Shown: positions 17,124-25,887, counted from the stretch's first letter. The stretch is 54,642 bases of DNA from Nonomuraea deserti (GCF_004348685.1 NZ_SMKO01000045.1:1-54642), one strand, 5' to 3'. Translations and numbers: made by a program. The notes: generated by a model not told the origin, from the sequence alone.

Positions 17124-17166
17124 GCCCGGTGCCGGGGCCGCCGAGACGCTGGACCCGGCACCGGGC
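17124..17166. terminator. Second strong hairpin, probable terminator for the minus-strand gene
   Basis: Perfect 13-bp inverted repeat GCCCGGTGCCGGG (17124-17136) / CCCGGCACCGGGC (17154-17166), 17-nt loop. It lies downstream of the small minus-strand gene ending at 17244. With the hairpin at 17060 it separates the two convergent transcription units. Confidence 0.65.
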
Positions 17167-17243
17167 TGCTCGTGTGTCGCCGGCCGCTGCCGGCGTCAAG
17201 GAGGTGCGGGGCCGGCCCGCCACGAGTGCTGCTCGCCGGCCCT

Positions 17244-17438
17244 TCACTCCTGGTCCCGGAGCTGGTCGCGCAGGCCGTCCGGGTCGTCCGCGTCGATGGT
17301 CATCGCGCATCCGGCCTCGCGCTGCGCCGCGCTGATCGGATGGTGTCTCGTGGCCCACCAGCGGCCCGCATCGCTCCGCCAGATGGTCCAGTGGGGGAAC
17401 TCCCGGGCTATTTCCGCAAGATGCCGATCAAAGGACAT
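17244..17438 (-). CDS. Small conserved actinobacterial hypothetical protein
   Basis: 64 residues: starts MSFDRHLAEIAREFP and contains WTIWRSDAGRWWATRHHP, then AMTIDADDPDGLRDQL. I recall close relatives as short hypothetical proteins (about 65-70 aa) in many Streptomycetales and Streptosporangiales, often near a GntR-type regulator, as here. It is soluble and Trp/His-rich; function unknown. The promoter should lie in 17439-17560, where AGGT-type inverted repeats occur. Confidence 0.75.
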   Translation of the reverse strand: MSFDRHLAEIAREFPHWTIWRSDAGRWWATRHHPISAAQREAGCAMTIDADDPDGLRDQLRDQE

Positions 17439-17527
17439 CTCCGTCCACCTTCCCGGGCCCCCAGGCGAGGTTCCATCTCTTTAGAAGATGAGCCACCTCT
17501 CTAGAGAATTCTATGATCGTGACGGTC

Positions 17528-17562
17528 AGGTCAACCTATCGCTTGACAGGTCGCCTTGACCT
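17528..17562. promoter_or_regulatory. Paired AGGT...ACCT inverted repeats upstream of the small gene
   Basis: Two inverted repeats: AGGTCAACCT (17528-17537, arms AGGT/ACCT) and AGGTC-GCCTT-GACCT (17548-17562). The second reaches the stop codon of the gntR gene. The sequences resemble operators for GntR/HutC-family regulators and sit upstream of the small minus-strand gene (start 17438). A -35-like TTGACC lies on the minus strand within the first repeat. Confidence 0.45.
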
Positions 17563-18313
17563 AAGCGTCGAAGTCGTACTGGAGTACATACGCGGCGGAG
17601 TCCAGCACCATCTCGTTGACCTCGACGGGCAGCCCGCCCGACGTGTACGCGGTGCGCGCGATCACGATCACGGGTGTGCCTCCGGGCAGCTCCAGCAGGG
17701 CGCTCTCGCGCGGTGCCGGCATGCGGGCGCGCACCTCCTCGGTGAAGTGGGCCGGTGGCACGCCCAGGTCGCCCAGCCTGGCGTAGGCCCCGCCGGGCCC
17801 GGTGTCGGGGAGGGTGATCGCGCTGCCCTCCACCAGGTGGGCGGGGAAGAAGGAGGTGGCCAGCTGCACGGGTCTGCCGTCGACGGAGTAGCGCCGCCTG
17901 CGCACCCAGACCTCCCGGCTGTCGAGGACGCCCGCCACCTCGTCGGACGCCCGCTCCAGCACCACCTCCACCCGGTCGACCTCGAAGGGACGGCCGCGCG
18001 CGTCGGCGTCCCAGATGGCCCGTCCCTGACCCCATTGTTCGCGTGACAGGCGGCGTGAGCCGTGCCTGCGTATCGGTTTGAACAGCCGCACGTAAACCCC
18101 CGAACCTCGTTTGGGCACTGCCAACCCTTCATTGATCAGTACGGCAAGCGCTTGCCTGGCGGTTGCCCGTGCGATTGCGTATTCGGCCATCAGCGCGTTC
18201 TCGCCCGGTAGTCGGTCCCCGTCGCGCAGTTCGCCGGACAGGATCCGGGCGCGGAGGCCGTCGGCGATGCGGCGATAGATAGGGGGCTCGTGGGGTACCG
18301 GGGATTCAGACAC
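17561..18313 (-). CDS. GntR-family (HutC-type) transcriptional regulator
   Basis: 250-aa regulator. Winged helix-turn-helix at about residues 12-75 (IYRRIADGLRARILSGELRDGDRLPGE, and a recognition helix in ARATARQALAVL), then a UTRA ligand-binding domain (RRRRYSVDGRPVQLATSFFP, VIVIARTAYTSGGLPVEVNEMVL) typical of the HutC subfamily. Likely ligand is a small catabolic intermediate. It is separated from the dehydrogenase-hydratase-kynureninase operon only by vanZ, so it is a candidate repressor of that operon; this is an inference. Confidence 0.92.
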   Translation of the reverse strand: MSESPVPHEPPIYRRIADGLRARILSGELRDGDRLPGENALMAEYAIARATARQALAVLINEGLAVPKRGSGVYVRLFKPIRRHGSRRLSREQWGQGRAIWDADARGRPFEVDRVEVVLERASDEVAGVLDSREVWVRRRRYSVDGRPVQLATSFFPAHLVEGSAITLPDTGPGGAYARLGDLGVPPAHFTEEVRARMPAPRESALLELPGGTPVIVIARTAYTSGGLPVEVNEMVLDSAAYVLQYDFDA

Positions 18314-18465
18314 GTTTGATCACCCTCTGTCACCAACCAGGTTGTGGCGTCTCCAGAGAACTTGCCCCGTCTTGTCCACGATCGCACAGATACACAGGTT
18401 GGTCGCGAGCTTCTTTTGAGCGGATCGTGCCCGTGTGGTGAATTCCGCGATGTTTTCGCGGACCG

Positions 18466-19008
18466 TTACCGCGAAACAGTCACGGCCGGTATTCGACCGG
18501 CCCACCAGCGGCGAGTAACCAAGGCAAAGATCACGGCGCCCGCCGTGTTGAGAATGACGTCGTCCACGGACGAGAAACGGCCCAGCCGCAGGGCGTACTG
18601 GAGCACCTCGACCAGGACCGAAAAGGCCGCCGCGACGGCCGCAACACGGACGGTCGAGGACATCGCCCGGCTGCGCACCGGCAGCAGCGCGCCGAGCGCC
18701 GCGAACACCAGCAGGTTGCCCCCGACCTGGACCAACACCGCGTCCCACGGCGCCGCGGCCAGGTCCGCGAGGTCGGTGAACGGGACGAGACCGACACCTG
18801 TCCGACCGGTGGACGGGGTGAGAATCATCCAGATCCACGGCGTGGTCCCGACCACGATGCCGACGTCGGCGATCGAGGTGCGCAGGGCCGCGGGACGCCC
18901 GGCGCGGGCGCGGTGCCGGGAGAGAAGCAAGATTGCTAGCAAGGCCAGGGGGAGCGCAAACGTACCAGCAATAATGACTGTTCCCCACAATTCCCACGTC
19001 CGCGCCAT
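18466..19008 (-). CDS. VanZ-family membrane protein
   Basis: 180 aa with four to five hydrophobic segments. VanZ signatures are visible: WIWMILTPSTGRTGVGLVPF, GGNLLVFAALGALLPVRS, LVEVLQYALRLGRFSSVDDVILNTAGA. VanZ-like proteins are associated with low-level teicoplanin tolerance; most genomic homologs have no known role. I chose ATG at 19008; an ATG at 19053 adds 15 residues. Neither has a good RBS. It is divergent from the aldehyde dehydrogenase. The 152 bp upstream of gntR (18314-18465) hold no ORF I would support. Confidence 0.88.
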   Translation of the reverse strand: MARTWELWGTVIIAGTFALPLALLAILLLSRHRARAGRPAALRTSIADVGIVVGTTPWIWMILTPSTGRTGVGLVPFTDLADLAAAPWDAVLVQVGGNLLVFAALGALLPVRSRAMSSTVRVAAVAAAFSVLVEVLQYALRLGRFSSVDDVILNTAGAVIFALVTRRWWAGRIPAVTVSR

Positions 19009-19162
19009 CCGACCATCATGGCGAGCGATCAAGGGGTACCGGAAGATGTCCATCCGGACAGGGTCATCCACCGAGACGATGCGATCGAAGGCTCCTTTCC
19101 CCGGGCCACCCGTTGTCCATCGACCGCACAGCGATCTATACAGAGAGATAGAGGAGAGTGTT

Positions 19163-20572
19163 GTGCTGACCCATTTCATCGGTGGCCTGCCGGTGGCCGC
19201 GGGCAATCCGTTCCCCGTCCATGATCCGGTGACGGGCGCGGTGGTGCGGCAGGCGCACGAGGCCGACCCCGAGGTGGTCGACCGGGCGGTCCGGGCGGCC
19301 AGGGAGGCGGCGCGCGACTGGGCGGCGATGCCCGTCGGCGAGCGCGCCGGGTGGATGCGCCGCCTGGCCGAGGGCATCGAGTCCCGCTTCGACGACCTGG
19401 TGGCGGCCGAGATCGCCGACACGGGCAAGCCGTTCGACCAGACCCGCACGCTCGACATCCCGCGCGGCATCGCGAACTTCCGCGCCTTCGCCGAGATCGC
19501 CGCCCAGCGCCCCGACGACGCCTTCCACCTGTCCGGGGTGCTCAGCTACACCGTGCGCAGGCCGCTCGGCGTCGTCGCGGTGATCGTCCCGTGGAACCTG
19601 CCGTTCCTGCTGATGACCTGGAAGCTGGCCCCGGCGCTCGTCGCGGGCAACACGGTGGTGGTCAAGCCCTCGGAGAGCACGCCGGGCTCGGCCGCGGTGT
19701 TCGCCGAGATCTGCGCCGAAGCCGGGCTGCCCCCGGGCGTGGTCAACATCATCTTCGGGTACGGTGCATCGGGCCAGCTCCTGGTCGAGCACCCCGACGT
19801 CGACGGCGTGACGTTCACCGGCTCGACCAGGACGGCCACCACGATCATGAAGACCGTGGCCGACCGGGTCAAGCCGATCTCGTTCGAGCTGGGCGGCAAG
19901 AACGCCGGGCTCGTCTTCGACGACTGCGACCTCGACCGGGCGATCGACGGCGCCGTGCAGTCGGTCTTCACCAACGGCGGCCAGGTCTGCCTGTGCACCG
20001 AGCGGCTCTACGTGCACCGCTCGATCTTCGAGGAGTTCTGTGCCCGGCTGGCGAGCCGGGCCCAGGAGGTCGAGCCGCAGCCGATGATCTCGCTGGAGCA
20101 CCGCGAGAAGGTGCTCTCCTACTATGCCTTGGCCCGCTCGGAGGGAGCCAAGGTGCTCACCGGGGGCGGCGTTCCCGCCTTCAACGACCACCGCGATTCC
20201 GGATATTTCGTGGAACCGACGGTGGTGACAGGCTTATCGGAATGGTCGAGGTTCAACAGGGAAGAGATCTTCGGGCCGGTCTGCCACGTCGCGCCCTTCG
20301 ACAGCGAGACCGAGGCGATCGACCTGGCCAACAGCAGCGACTACGGCCTGGCGGCCACGCTCTGGACCACCGGTCTCGACCGGGCCCACCGGGTGGCCCA
20401 GCGGCTGGAGGCCGGGCTCGTCTGGGTCAACACCTGGTATCTGCGCGACCTGCGGACCCCGTTCGGCGGCGTGAAACTGTCGGGCATCGGCAGGGAGGGC
20501 GGCATCCAGTCGCTCGACTTCTACTCTGAACCCACCACTGTCACCATCAAACTGGAGCAACCCGATGCATGA
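19163..20572 (+). CDS. Semialdehyde dehydrogenase (2-aminomuconic/2-hydroxymuconic type)
   Basis: 469-aa NAD(P)-dependent aldehyde dehydrogenase. The catalytic Glu is in FELGGKN (E242) and the nucleophile Cys in GGQVCLC (C276). The cofactor site shows PWNLPFLL, KPSE and FTGSTRT. The family closest by eye is 2-hydroxymuconic/2-aminomuconic 6-semialdehyde dehydrogenase. With kynureninase two genes downstream, 2-aminomuconic semialdehyde is the more likely substrate. GTG start at 19163 with GAGGAGA upstream. It overlaps the hydratase by 8 bp, so the three genes form an operon. Confidence 0.88.
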   Translation: MLTHFIGGLPVAAGNPFPVHDPVTGAVVRQAHEADPEVVDRAVRAAREAARDWAAMPVGERAGWMRRLAEGIESRFDDLVAAEIADTGKPFDQTRTLDIPRGIANFRAFAEIAAQRPDDAFHLSGVLSYTVRRPLGVVAVIVPWNLPFLLMTWKLAPALVAGNTVVVKPSESTPGSAAVFAEICAEAGLPPGVVNIIFGYGASGQLLVEHPDVDGVTFTGSTRTATTIMKTVADRVKPISFELGGKNAGLVFDDCDLDRAIDGAVQSVFTNGGQVCLCTERLYVHRSIFEEFCARLASRAQEVEPQPMISLEHREKVLSYYALARSEGAKVLTGGGVPAFNDHRDSGYFVEPTVVTGLSEWSRFNREEIFGPVCHVAPFDSETEAIDLANSSDYGLAATLWTTGLDRAHRVAQRLEAGLVWVNTWYLRDLRTPFGGVKLSGIGREGGIQSLDFYSEPTTVTIKLEQPDA

Positions 20573-21362
20573 CGAATGGTCCCAGGCCGTGGACGCGCGA
20601 ACCCAGGCCGCCGACCGGCTGCTGGAGGCCGCGCGTACGGGCAAGCCCTGCCCGCCCATCAGGGACCTGGTGAGTACGGCCGCCGACGGCTACGCCGTAC
20701 AGGAGATCAACACCCGGCGGGCGATCGGCGAGGGCCGGCGGCCGGCCGGCAGGAAGGTCGGCGTGACCAACAAGGCGCTGCAGCAGCGCTTCGGCATCGA
20801 CCAGCCCGACTTCGGCATGCTCTTCGCGGACGCGTCGTACTGCGACGGGCTGCCCGTGCCCCTGGACAGGTTCCTGCAGCCGCGCGCCGAGGCCGAGGTC
20901 GCGCTGGTGCTCGGCCGTGACCTGAGCGGCGGGCCGTTCACGGTGGCCGACGTGATCAGGGCGGTGGAGTTCGCGCTGCCCGCCATCGAGATCGCCGACT
21001 CGCGCATCGCCGACTGGGACATCACGCTGGCCGACACGGTCGCCGACAACGCCTCCGCGGGGGCGTACGTGCTGGGCGGCACGCCCGTGCCGCTGACAGG
21101 GCTCGACCTGCGCGCGGCCGCGATGACGATGACCCGGGGCGGCGAAGAGGTCTCGACCGGCTCCGGCGCCGAGTGCCTGGGCCACCCGCTCAACGCCGCC
21201 GTCTGGCTGGCCACGCGGCTCGGCCGCACCGAGTACGCGCTGCGCGCCGGCGACGTCGTGCTGACCGGCGCGCTCGGCCCCGTGGTGCCCGTCGAGGCGG
21301 GCGACGAGTTCGAGGCCCGCATCGACGGGCTCGGCTCCGTACGCGCGGTGTTCCCGGCGTGA
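20565..21362 (+). CDS. 2-keto-4-pentenoate hydratase / oxalocrotonate decarboxylase family
   Basis: 265-aa member of the MhpD/fumarylacetoacetase-like family. Metal-site segments: RAEAEVALVLG (EAE), PAIEIADSRIADW, and GSGAECLGHPLNAAVWLA, VVLTGALGP. Both hydratases and 4-oxalocrotonate decarboxylases share these. It follows the semialdehyde dehydrogenase and precedes kynureninase (GTGA overlap). It likely acts on 2-oxopent-4-enoate or 2-oxohex-3-enedioate in the lower meta-cleavage route. Which reaction it catalyses cannot be distinguished here. Confidence 0.88.
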   Translation: MHDEWSQAVDARTQAADRLLEAARTGKPCPPIRDLVSTAADGYAVQEINTRRAIGEGRRPAGRKVGVTNKALQQRFGIDQPDFGMLFADASYCDGLPVPLDRFLQPRAEAEVALVLGRDLSGGPFTVADVIRAVEFALPAIEIADSRIADWDITLADTVADNASAGAYVLGGTPVPLTGLDLRAAAMTMTRGGEEVSTGSGAECLGHPLNAAVWLATRLGRTEYALRAGDVVLTGALGPVVPVEAGDEFEARIDGLGSVRAVFPA

Positions 21363-22594
21363 GCGCGCGCGACGAGGCCAACCGCGTGCCGGCTCGGACC
21401 GTCTCCCGCGAGCGGTGCCTCGCACTCGACGCGGACGACCCGCTGCGGCGCTTCAAGGACGAGTTCGTGCTGCCGGAGGGCGTCGTCTACCTCGTCGGCA
21501 ACTCGCTGGGCGCGCTGTCCCGCCGTGCCGTCGAGCGGGTCCGCCGGGCGGTCGAGGACGAGTGGGGCGGGCAACTCGTCGGCGGCTGGAACCACGCCGG
21601 GTGGTTCGAGCAGCCGGTGGCGGCCGGCGACCGGCTGGCCCCGCTGATCGGCGCCGGCCCCGGACAGGTGGTGGTGGGCAACACCACCTCCATCGCGGTC
21701 TTCCAGGCGGTGGCGGCCGCGCTGCGGCTGCGCCCCGGCCGCCGGGTGATCGTCTCCGACGTGAGGAACTTTCCCACCGACCACTACATGGTGCAAGGGC
21801 TGGCCGGGCTGCTCGGCGGCTACGAGGTGCGCGACTTCGCGGAGGGGCGCTTCGACGACGCGGCCGTGGTGCTGCTGGCGGAGGTCGACTACCGCACCGG
21901 CGCCCGGCACGACGTGCCCGCCGTCACCGCCGAGGTGCAGGCGGCGGGGGCACTCATGGTCTGGGACGTGTGCCACAGCGTGGGCGCCATGGAGGTGGAC
22001 GTCTCGGCGGCCGACTTCGCGCTCGGGTGCACGTACAAGTATCTGAACGCCGGGCCTGGCGCGCCCGCCTTCCTCTACGTCAACCCGCGCCACCACGCCG
22101 CCGCCGAGAACGTGTTGTCCGGCTGGCACGGCCACGCCGAGCCGTTCGCGTTCGAGCCCGGCTACCGGCCGGCCGAGGGCGTCAGGCGGTTCGCGGTGGG
22201 CACCCCGCACGTGCTGTCGTTCGCCGCGCTCGACGCCGCGCTCGACCTGTGGGCTGAGGTGCCGATGGCGCAGGTGCGGGCCAAGAGCATGGCGCTGACC
22301 TCGCTCTTCGTCGACCTCGTCGGCGACGCGCTGAAGCTCGTCTCGCCGGCGGACGCCGCCGCGCGCGGCAGCCAGGTGAGCTTCCACCACCCCGACGGCT
22401 ATCCGGTGATGCGGGCGCTGATCGACCGCGGCGTGCACGGCGACTTCCGCGCGCCCGACATCCTCAGGTTCGGCTTCGCGCCGCTCTACGTCGGCTACGC
22501 CGACGTCCACGACGCCGCCGCCACGCTGCTGGAGGTGCTGGACAAGGAGCTGTGGCGGGACGAGAAGTATGCCAGGCGGCTGGCCGTCACCTAG
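21359..22594 (+). CDS. kynU: Kynureninase
   Basis: 411-aa PLP enzyme that cleaves kynurenine or 3-hydroxykynurenine to (3-hydroxy)anthranilate plus alanine. Visible features: NSLGALSRRAV near the N-terminus, the PLP-phosphate region NTTSIAVF, DVCHSVGAMEVD, and the Schiff-base Lys in CTYKYLNAGPGAPAF (K227). The HVLSF and FAPLYVGYADV segments are typical of KynU. GTG start overlaps the hydratase stop. The 3' end overlaps the convergent yjbR-like gene by 8 bp. Tryptophan dioxygenase and kynurenine monooxygenase genes are not in this window. Confidence 0.94.
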   Translation: MSARDEANRVPARTVSRERCLALDADDPLRRFKDEFVLPEGVVYLVGNSLGALSRRAVERVRRAVEDEWGGQLVGGWNHAGWFEQPVAAGDRLAPLIGAGPGQVVVGNTTSIAVFQAVAAALRLRPGRRVIVSDVRNFPTDHYMVQGLAGLLGGYEVRDFAEGRFDDAAVVLLAEVDYRTGARHDVPAVTAEVQAAGALMVWDVCHSVGAMEVDVSAADFALGCTYKYLNAGPGAPAFLYVNPRHHAAAENVLSGWHGHAEPFAFEPGYRPAEGVRRFAVGTPHVLSFAALDAALDLWAEVPMAQVRAKSMALTSLFVDLVGDALKLVSPADAAARGSQVSFHHPDGYPVMRALIDRGVHGDFRAPDILRFGFAPLYVGYADVHDAAATLLEVLDKELWRDEKYARRLAVT

Positions 22595-22961
22595 CCTCGT
22601 CCAGCCGCTTGATCGCGCGTTTGGGGGCGATGGCCCGGTAGCTCTCCTCCACCCAGTCGAGCAGCACCTCGGTCTCGGGCAGCTCCGACAGGAACGGCAC
22701 GGTCACCCAGCCCGCCCTGCCCAGCCCGTAGCCGCTGGGCCGCGCCCCCTCGACGGTCAGCGCGTGACCGTGCGCCTCCGACAGCAGCTTCACGCCGAAC
22801 GTCGGGTCCCACTTCTCGGTCTGCTCCTCCAGGCCGAGGAAGAGGAACACCTTCTTGTTCACCTTGATCACCGTGTCGCCCCACGGGTGATCCTCGTGGC
22901 TCTCGGGCAGCCCGAGGGCGAACGCGCGCAGTTCCTCACGTACGTCCTGCCAGTCGCTCAT
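22587..22961 (-). CDS. MmcQ/YjbR family protein
   Basis: 124 aa, cytoplasmic. The YjbR/CyaY-like fold is recognisable by LRAFALGLPESHEDHPWGDTVIKV, KVFLFLGL, and RAGWVTVPFLSELPETEVLLDWVEESYRAIAPKRAIKRL. These proteins are predicted DNA-binding; function not established. The start codon overlaps the stop of the upstream DUF2293 gene (ATGA), so they form a two-gene operon. The 3' end overlaps kynU. Confidence 0.9.
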   Translation of the reverse strand: MSDWQDVREELRAFALGLPESHEDHPWGDTVIKVNKKVFLFLGLEEQTEKWDPTFGVKLLSEAHGHALTVEGARPSGYGLGRAGWVTVPFLSELPETEVLLDWVEESYRAIAPKRAIKRLDEAR

Positions 22962-24025
22962 GACCGCACGTTACCCCGGAACTCGTCGAGCTTGTGTTCG
23001 ATGCGCTCCCTGATCAGGTCGCGGGCCTCCATCCGCGGCACGCCCGACATCAGCAGCCGGTCGTAGTCGGTGTCGAGATGCCGGATGGAGGCGATCACGG
23101 CGAGCGTGATGGCGTTCTCGTCGAGCGCCCTGGCCGCCGCCGACCTGCCCACCCGTCCGCTGCCGCGCTGGCCCGCGTGCTCGGCGATCTCCCGCGCCCG
23201 CGGCTCGGGGCAGCCGGGGAACAACCGGGCGATCTCGGCCGCCATCCTGGTCTGAAACTCGACGTCCTGCTCCGCCCTGCGTACGCGGTCGCGCTCCCTG
23301 CGGCGCAGCCGTACCTCCTCGTCGGCGAGGCAGCGCTCCTCGGCGGCGGCCAGCGCGGCCTCCTCCACCAGCAGGCCCACGCGCTGGTAGATCTTGCGCC
23401 GCCGGTTGTAGCGGACGACCACCGCGGACAGGCCGCTCTCCTGCTTGGCCCGCCGGCTGAGCGCCGCGTCGCCCGCGGGCAGGAACGCCAGGTGGTCGAG
23501 GTCCGCGCAGGTCAGGCAGTGCGGCCGGTCGTCCTCCATGATCAGGTAGGGGCCGGTGTCGCCGCAGGCCGCGCACGTCCAGGCATCGAGCGGGGCCACC
23601 GCCACCAGGTCGGGCGGCTTGCTCTGCGCCTCGGTGAGCCGGCGCACCCGGGCCTCGCTGAGTTCGGGCGAGAGCCAGTGCACGCGGAACGCCTCCTGCC
23701 CGTCCCCCGACGTGAAGCGCAGCTCGCGGCGGTCGCGGGTGCCGGCCACGTAGGGCGTGTCGACCGGCCGCAACCCCCTGGCCAGGGCCCACTCCCGCAG
23801 CAGGGCGGCCGCGGTGAGCAGGCGGTCCTCGCCGACGTCGGACAGCTCCGCCAGCGTGGCCGCCCTGCCCTGCCGCCAGACGTCGACGTGCCTGGTGTGC
23901 AACCAGCGCAGGCCCGTCACGACGTCGATGAAGGTCACGTATTTCCTGGCGGTCAGCGCGATCTCGGCCGCGTCGGCGACCCTCCGCGCCAGCTTCGGCC
24001 TGCTCGCCCCGTCGGTTCGACTCAC
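22958..24025 (-). CDS. DUF2293 domain protein with zinc-finger-like cysteines
   Basis: 355 aa, cytoplasmic, Arg-rich. A middle CxxC...CxxC pair (CAACGD and CLTCAD) is a plausible zinc site. The C-terminus has the DUF2293 signature: IASIRHLDTDYDRLLMSG, ARDLIRERIEHKLDEFR. A charged helical region (RLRRRERDRVRRAEQD) lies between. GTG start at 24025 (VSRTDGASRP); the frame remains open upstream but lacks similarity. Possibly nucleic-acid-binding from the Zn motif and basic charge; function unknown. Confidence 0.78.
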   Translation of the reverse strand: MSRTDGASRPKLARRVADAAEIALTARKYVTFIDVVTGLRWLHTRHVDVWRQGRAATLAELSDVGEDRLLTAAALLREWALARGLRPVDTPYVAGTRDRRELRFTSGDGQEAFRVHWLSPELSEARVRRLTEAQSKPPDLVAVAPLDAWTCAACGDTGPYLIMEDDRPHCLTCADLDHLAFLPAGDAALSRRAKQESGLSAVVVRYNRRRKIYQRVGLLVEEAALAAAEERCLADEEVRLRRRERDRVRRAEQDVEFQTRMAAEIARLFPGCPEPRAREIAEHAGQRGSGRVGRSAAARALDENAITLAVIASIRHLDTDYDRLLMSGVPRMEARDLIRERIEHKLDEFRGNVRS

Positions 24026-24131
24026 GTACCCCAGTGTCCCGCGCCCTTTGTCGTGAGATGGCGAGAGCCGCAGCATTCCTTTTCGCCATAGCGGCAAGTA
24101 ACTCCTTCGGACCTGCCCCTGGAGGAGAATC

Positions 24132-24935
24132 GTGCGTTTGATCTGGCCCGCCCTGTTCATGCTGGCCACCTCGTGTGGCGCGGCTGAGGAGGGCACGCAG
24201 CCCGTCGTAACGGGCTCGTTCGGCAGCAAACCGGTCGTCGCCATCCCCACGGGCAACCCGGGCCACACGCCGCGCATCACGGTGCTGTCCGTGGGCAGCG
24301 GCCGGCGTACGGTCCCCGGTGACGTGGTGCTCGCCGACGTCGACATCCGGCGCTGGTCCGGCAACCAGCCCTACCTCAGCACCCACGACGGGCACCAGCC
24401 CACGACGGTCGTCTTCGACGGCAGGCTGGTGTCGGAGACGTGGCGGCAGTCGCTCATCGGCCGGTCGGCGGGCAGCAGGGTCATGCTGATCAGCCCGGCG
24501 GCGGACGCTCTCGGCCCCCACGTGCCGCTGACCGGCCTGGCCCCGGCGGACACGCTGGTGCTGGTCTTCGACATCCTGGGCGGCTACCCGCCCGACGCCC
24601 GGCTCGTCGGGCGTCCCCTGCCGGTCGTCCCCGCCGACCTGACGCCGGCCGCGCAGCCGCGCGTCCTCATCGACGGCTCCGGGCCGGAGGTCGTGGCCGG
24701 CGCGAAGGTCGTGGTCCAGTACGTGGCCGCCTCCTGGCCGTCACGCACGGTCGTGGACTCGTCGTACCGGAGGGGCGGGCCCAGCGCGTTCACCCTGGAG
24801 GAGGGCTCCGTGCCCGCGGGCTGGACGGCCGCCCTGGACGGGCTGCGCGTCGGCAGCCGGGTCGCCGTGCCCTCCCCGGGGCCCGCGCCCATGCTCTACG
24901 TCGTCGACGTCCTCGACACGATCACGCAGGCGTAG
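24132..24935 (+). CDS. FKBP-like peptidyl-prolyl isomerase lipoprotein
   Basis: 267-aa lipoprotein with lipobox LATSC (Cys about residue 15). Two FKBP-like halves: the first VVLADVDIRRWSG...TTVVFDGRLVSETWRQSLIG, the second GPEVVAGAKVVVQYVAASW...SFTLEEG-like, with GWTAALDGLRVGSRVAVPSP. Active-site aromatic residues look only partly kept, so isomerase activity is uncertain. Extracytoplasmic folding helper is the likely role. GTG start with GGAGGAG upstream. Convergent with the M23 gene and separated by a shared terminator. Confidence 0.8.
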   Translation: MRLIWPALFMLATSCGAAEEGTQPVVTGSFGSKPVVAIPTGNPGHTPRITVLSVGSGRRTVPGDVVLADVDIRRWSGNQPYLSTHDGHQPTTVVFDGRLVSETWRQSLIGRSAGSRVMLISPAADALGPHVPLTGLAPADTLVLVFDILGGYPPDARLVGRPLPVVPADLTPAAQPRVLIDGSGPEVVAGAKVVVQYVAASWPSRTVVDSSYRRGGPSAFTLEEGSVPAGWTAALDGLRVGSRVAVPSPGPAPMLYVVDVLDTITQA

Positions 24936-24961
24936 GCCGGGCGGCGCGCCACCACCCGGCC
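24935..24961. terminator. Bidirectional hairpin terminator
   Basis: GGCCGGG (24935-24941) / CCCGGCC (24955-24961), 13-nt loop, between two convergent genes ending at 24935 and 24979. Confidence 0.6.
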
Positions 24962-24978
24962 CGGTCCTGGTCGCGGCT

Positions 24979-25887
24979 CTAGTCGCAGTGCTCCCACGGG
25001 CTGTCGTACGTGGTGCCGCCGGCCGAACCGCCCCACCTGACGCAGGTGCTGGGCGCGGACGCGGTCACCGGTCCCGCGTAGTAGGAGAAGTTGCCCGAGT
25101 CGGTCTTCCTCGCACTGCCCTGCACTTCCAGGTAGGCGCTGGTGGCGGTGGCGGTGCCGAGCGACTTGGACTTCAGCGTGACGACGCAGTTGCTGCGGTT
25201 GCCGCTGTTGTAGAGCAGGTAGACGGTGCCGTTGGTCCCGAGCGCGGCAGAGTCGATCACGTCGAAGCCCGAGCCGCAGACCTCCTGCGGGCTGTACGGG
25301 TTGCTGGAGCCGCCGCAGTTCCTGGAGGTCAGCGTCTGCTGCGGGTAGCCGAAGGTCGTCCCGTCGAAAACCGCCCGCTGGATGTTGGACGGATAGCTGC
25401 TTCCCTTGCGTACCTCGTAGTGGAGGTGAGGCTTGATGTTGTTGCCCGGCTTGCTGGTGTTGCCCACCGTGCCGATCTTCTGGCCCTGCGAGACCGACTG
25501 TCCCTGGCTGACCGAGCGGACGTTCAGATGGGCGTAGTACGTGGACCAGCCCGACCCGTGGTCGATCTTGACCAGGTTGCCGAAGCCGTTCGTCGAGCCC
25601 TGGTGCGCCGAGATCACCACGGTGCCGGCCGCGGCGGCCACCACGGTGTCGCCGAGGTCGGCGTCCGCGGTGCTGCCGCGGTTGAAGTCGATCTCGTACG
25701 ACCTGTGCGCGCTGCTGGCGCTGGAGTTGCCCGTCCAGGACTGGCCGCAGGGGAACGGCAGCTGGAAGTTGGTCGCGAGAATCTGCGCCTCCTCCGACTC
25801 CGGCGCCGGGTCGGCCGCGGCGGCTGACGTCGTTCCGAGGCTGAATAACAGTGCGACGCCCGCGACCATTGCTCCGCTGAGCTTCAT
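24979..25887 (-). CDS. Secreted M23 endopeptidase with SapA-like C-terminal domain
   Basis: 302 aa. Signal peptide ends near SAAAADPAP. The catalytic M23 (lysostaphin-like, beta-lytic) domain has AHRSYEIDF (His/Asp metal ligands), KIDHGSGWSTYYAHL and PHLHYEV (HxH). A C-terminal domain after about residue 190 begins CGSGFDVIDSAALG and ends in an EHCD tail; it resembles spore-associated protein A (SapA) in its spaced Cys and YAGPV segment. It likely cleaves peptidoglycan peptides. Start ATG 25887. The longer open frame upstream overlaps the SARP gene region and is not supported. Confidence 0.85.
   Translation of the reverse strand: MKLSGAMVAGVALLFSLGTTSAAAADPAPESEEAQILATNFQLPFPCGQSWTGNSSASSAHRSYEIDFNRGSTADADLGDTVVAAAAGTVVISAHQGSTNGFGNLVKIDHGSGWSTYYAHLNVRSVSQGQSVSQGQKIGTVGNTSKPGNNIKPHLHYEVRKGSSYPSNIQRAVFDGTTFGYPQQTLTSRNCGGSSNPYSPQEVCGSGFDVIDSAALGTNGTVYLLYNSGNRSNCVVTLKSKSLGTATATSAYLEVQGSARKTDSGNFSYYAGPVTASAPSTCVRWGGSAGGTTYDSPWEHCD

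Noticed and set aside
24132..24935. Active FKBP isomerase
   Set aside because: Fold is recognisable but catalytic aromatic residues are only partly kept, so I report it as FKBP-like.
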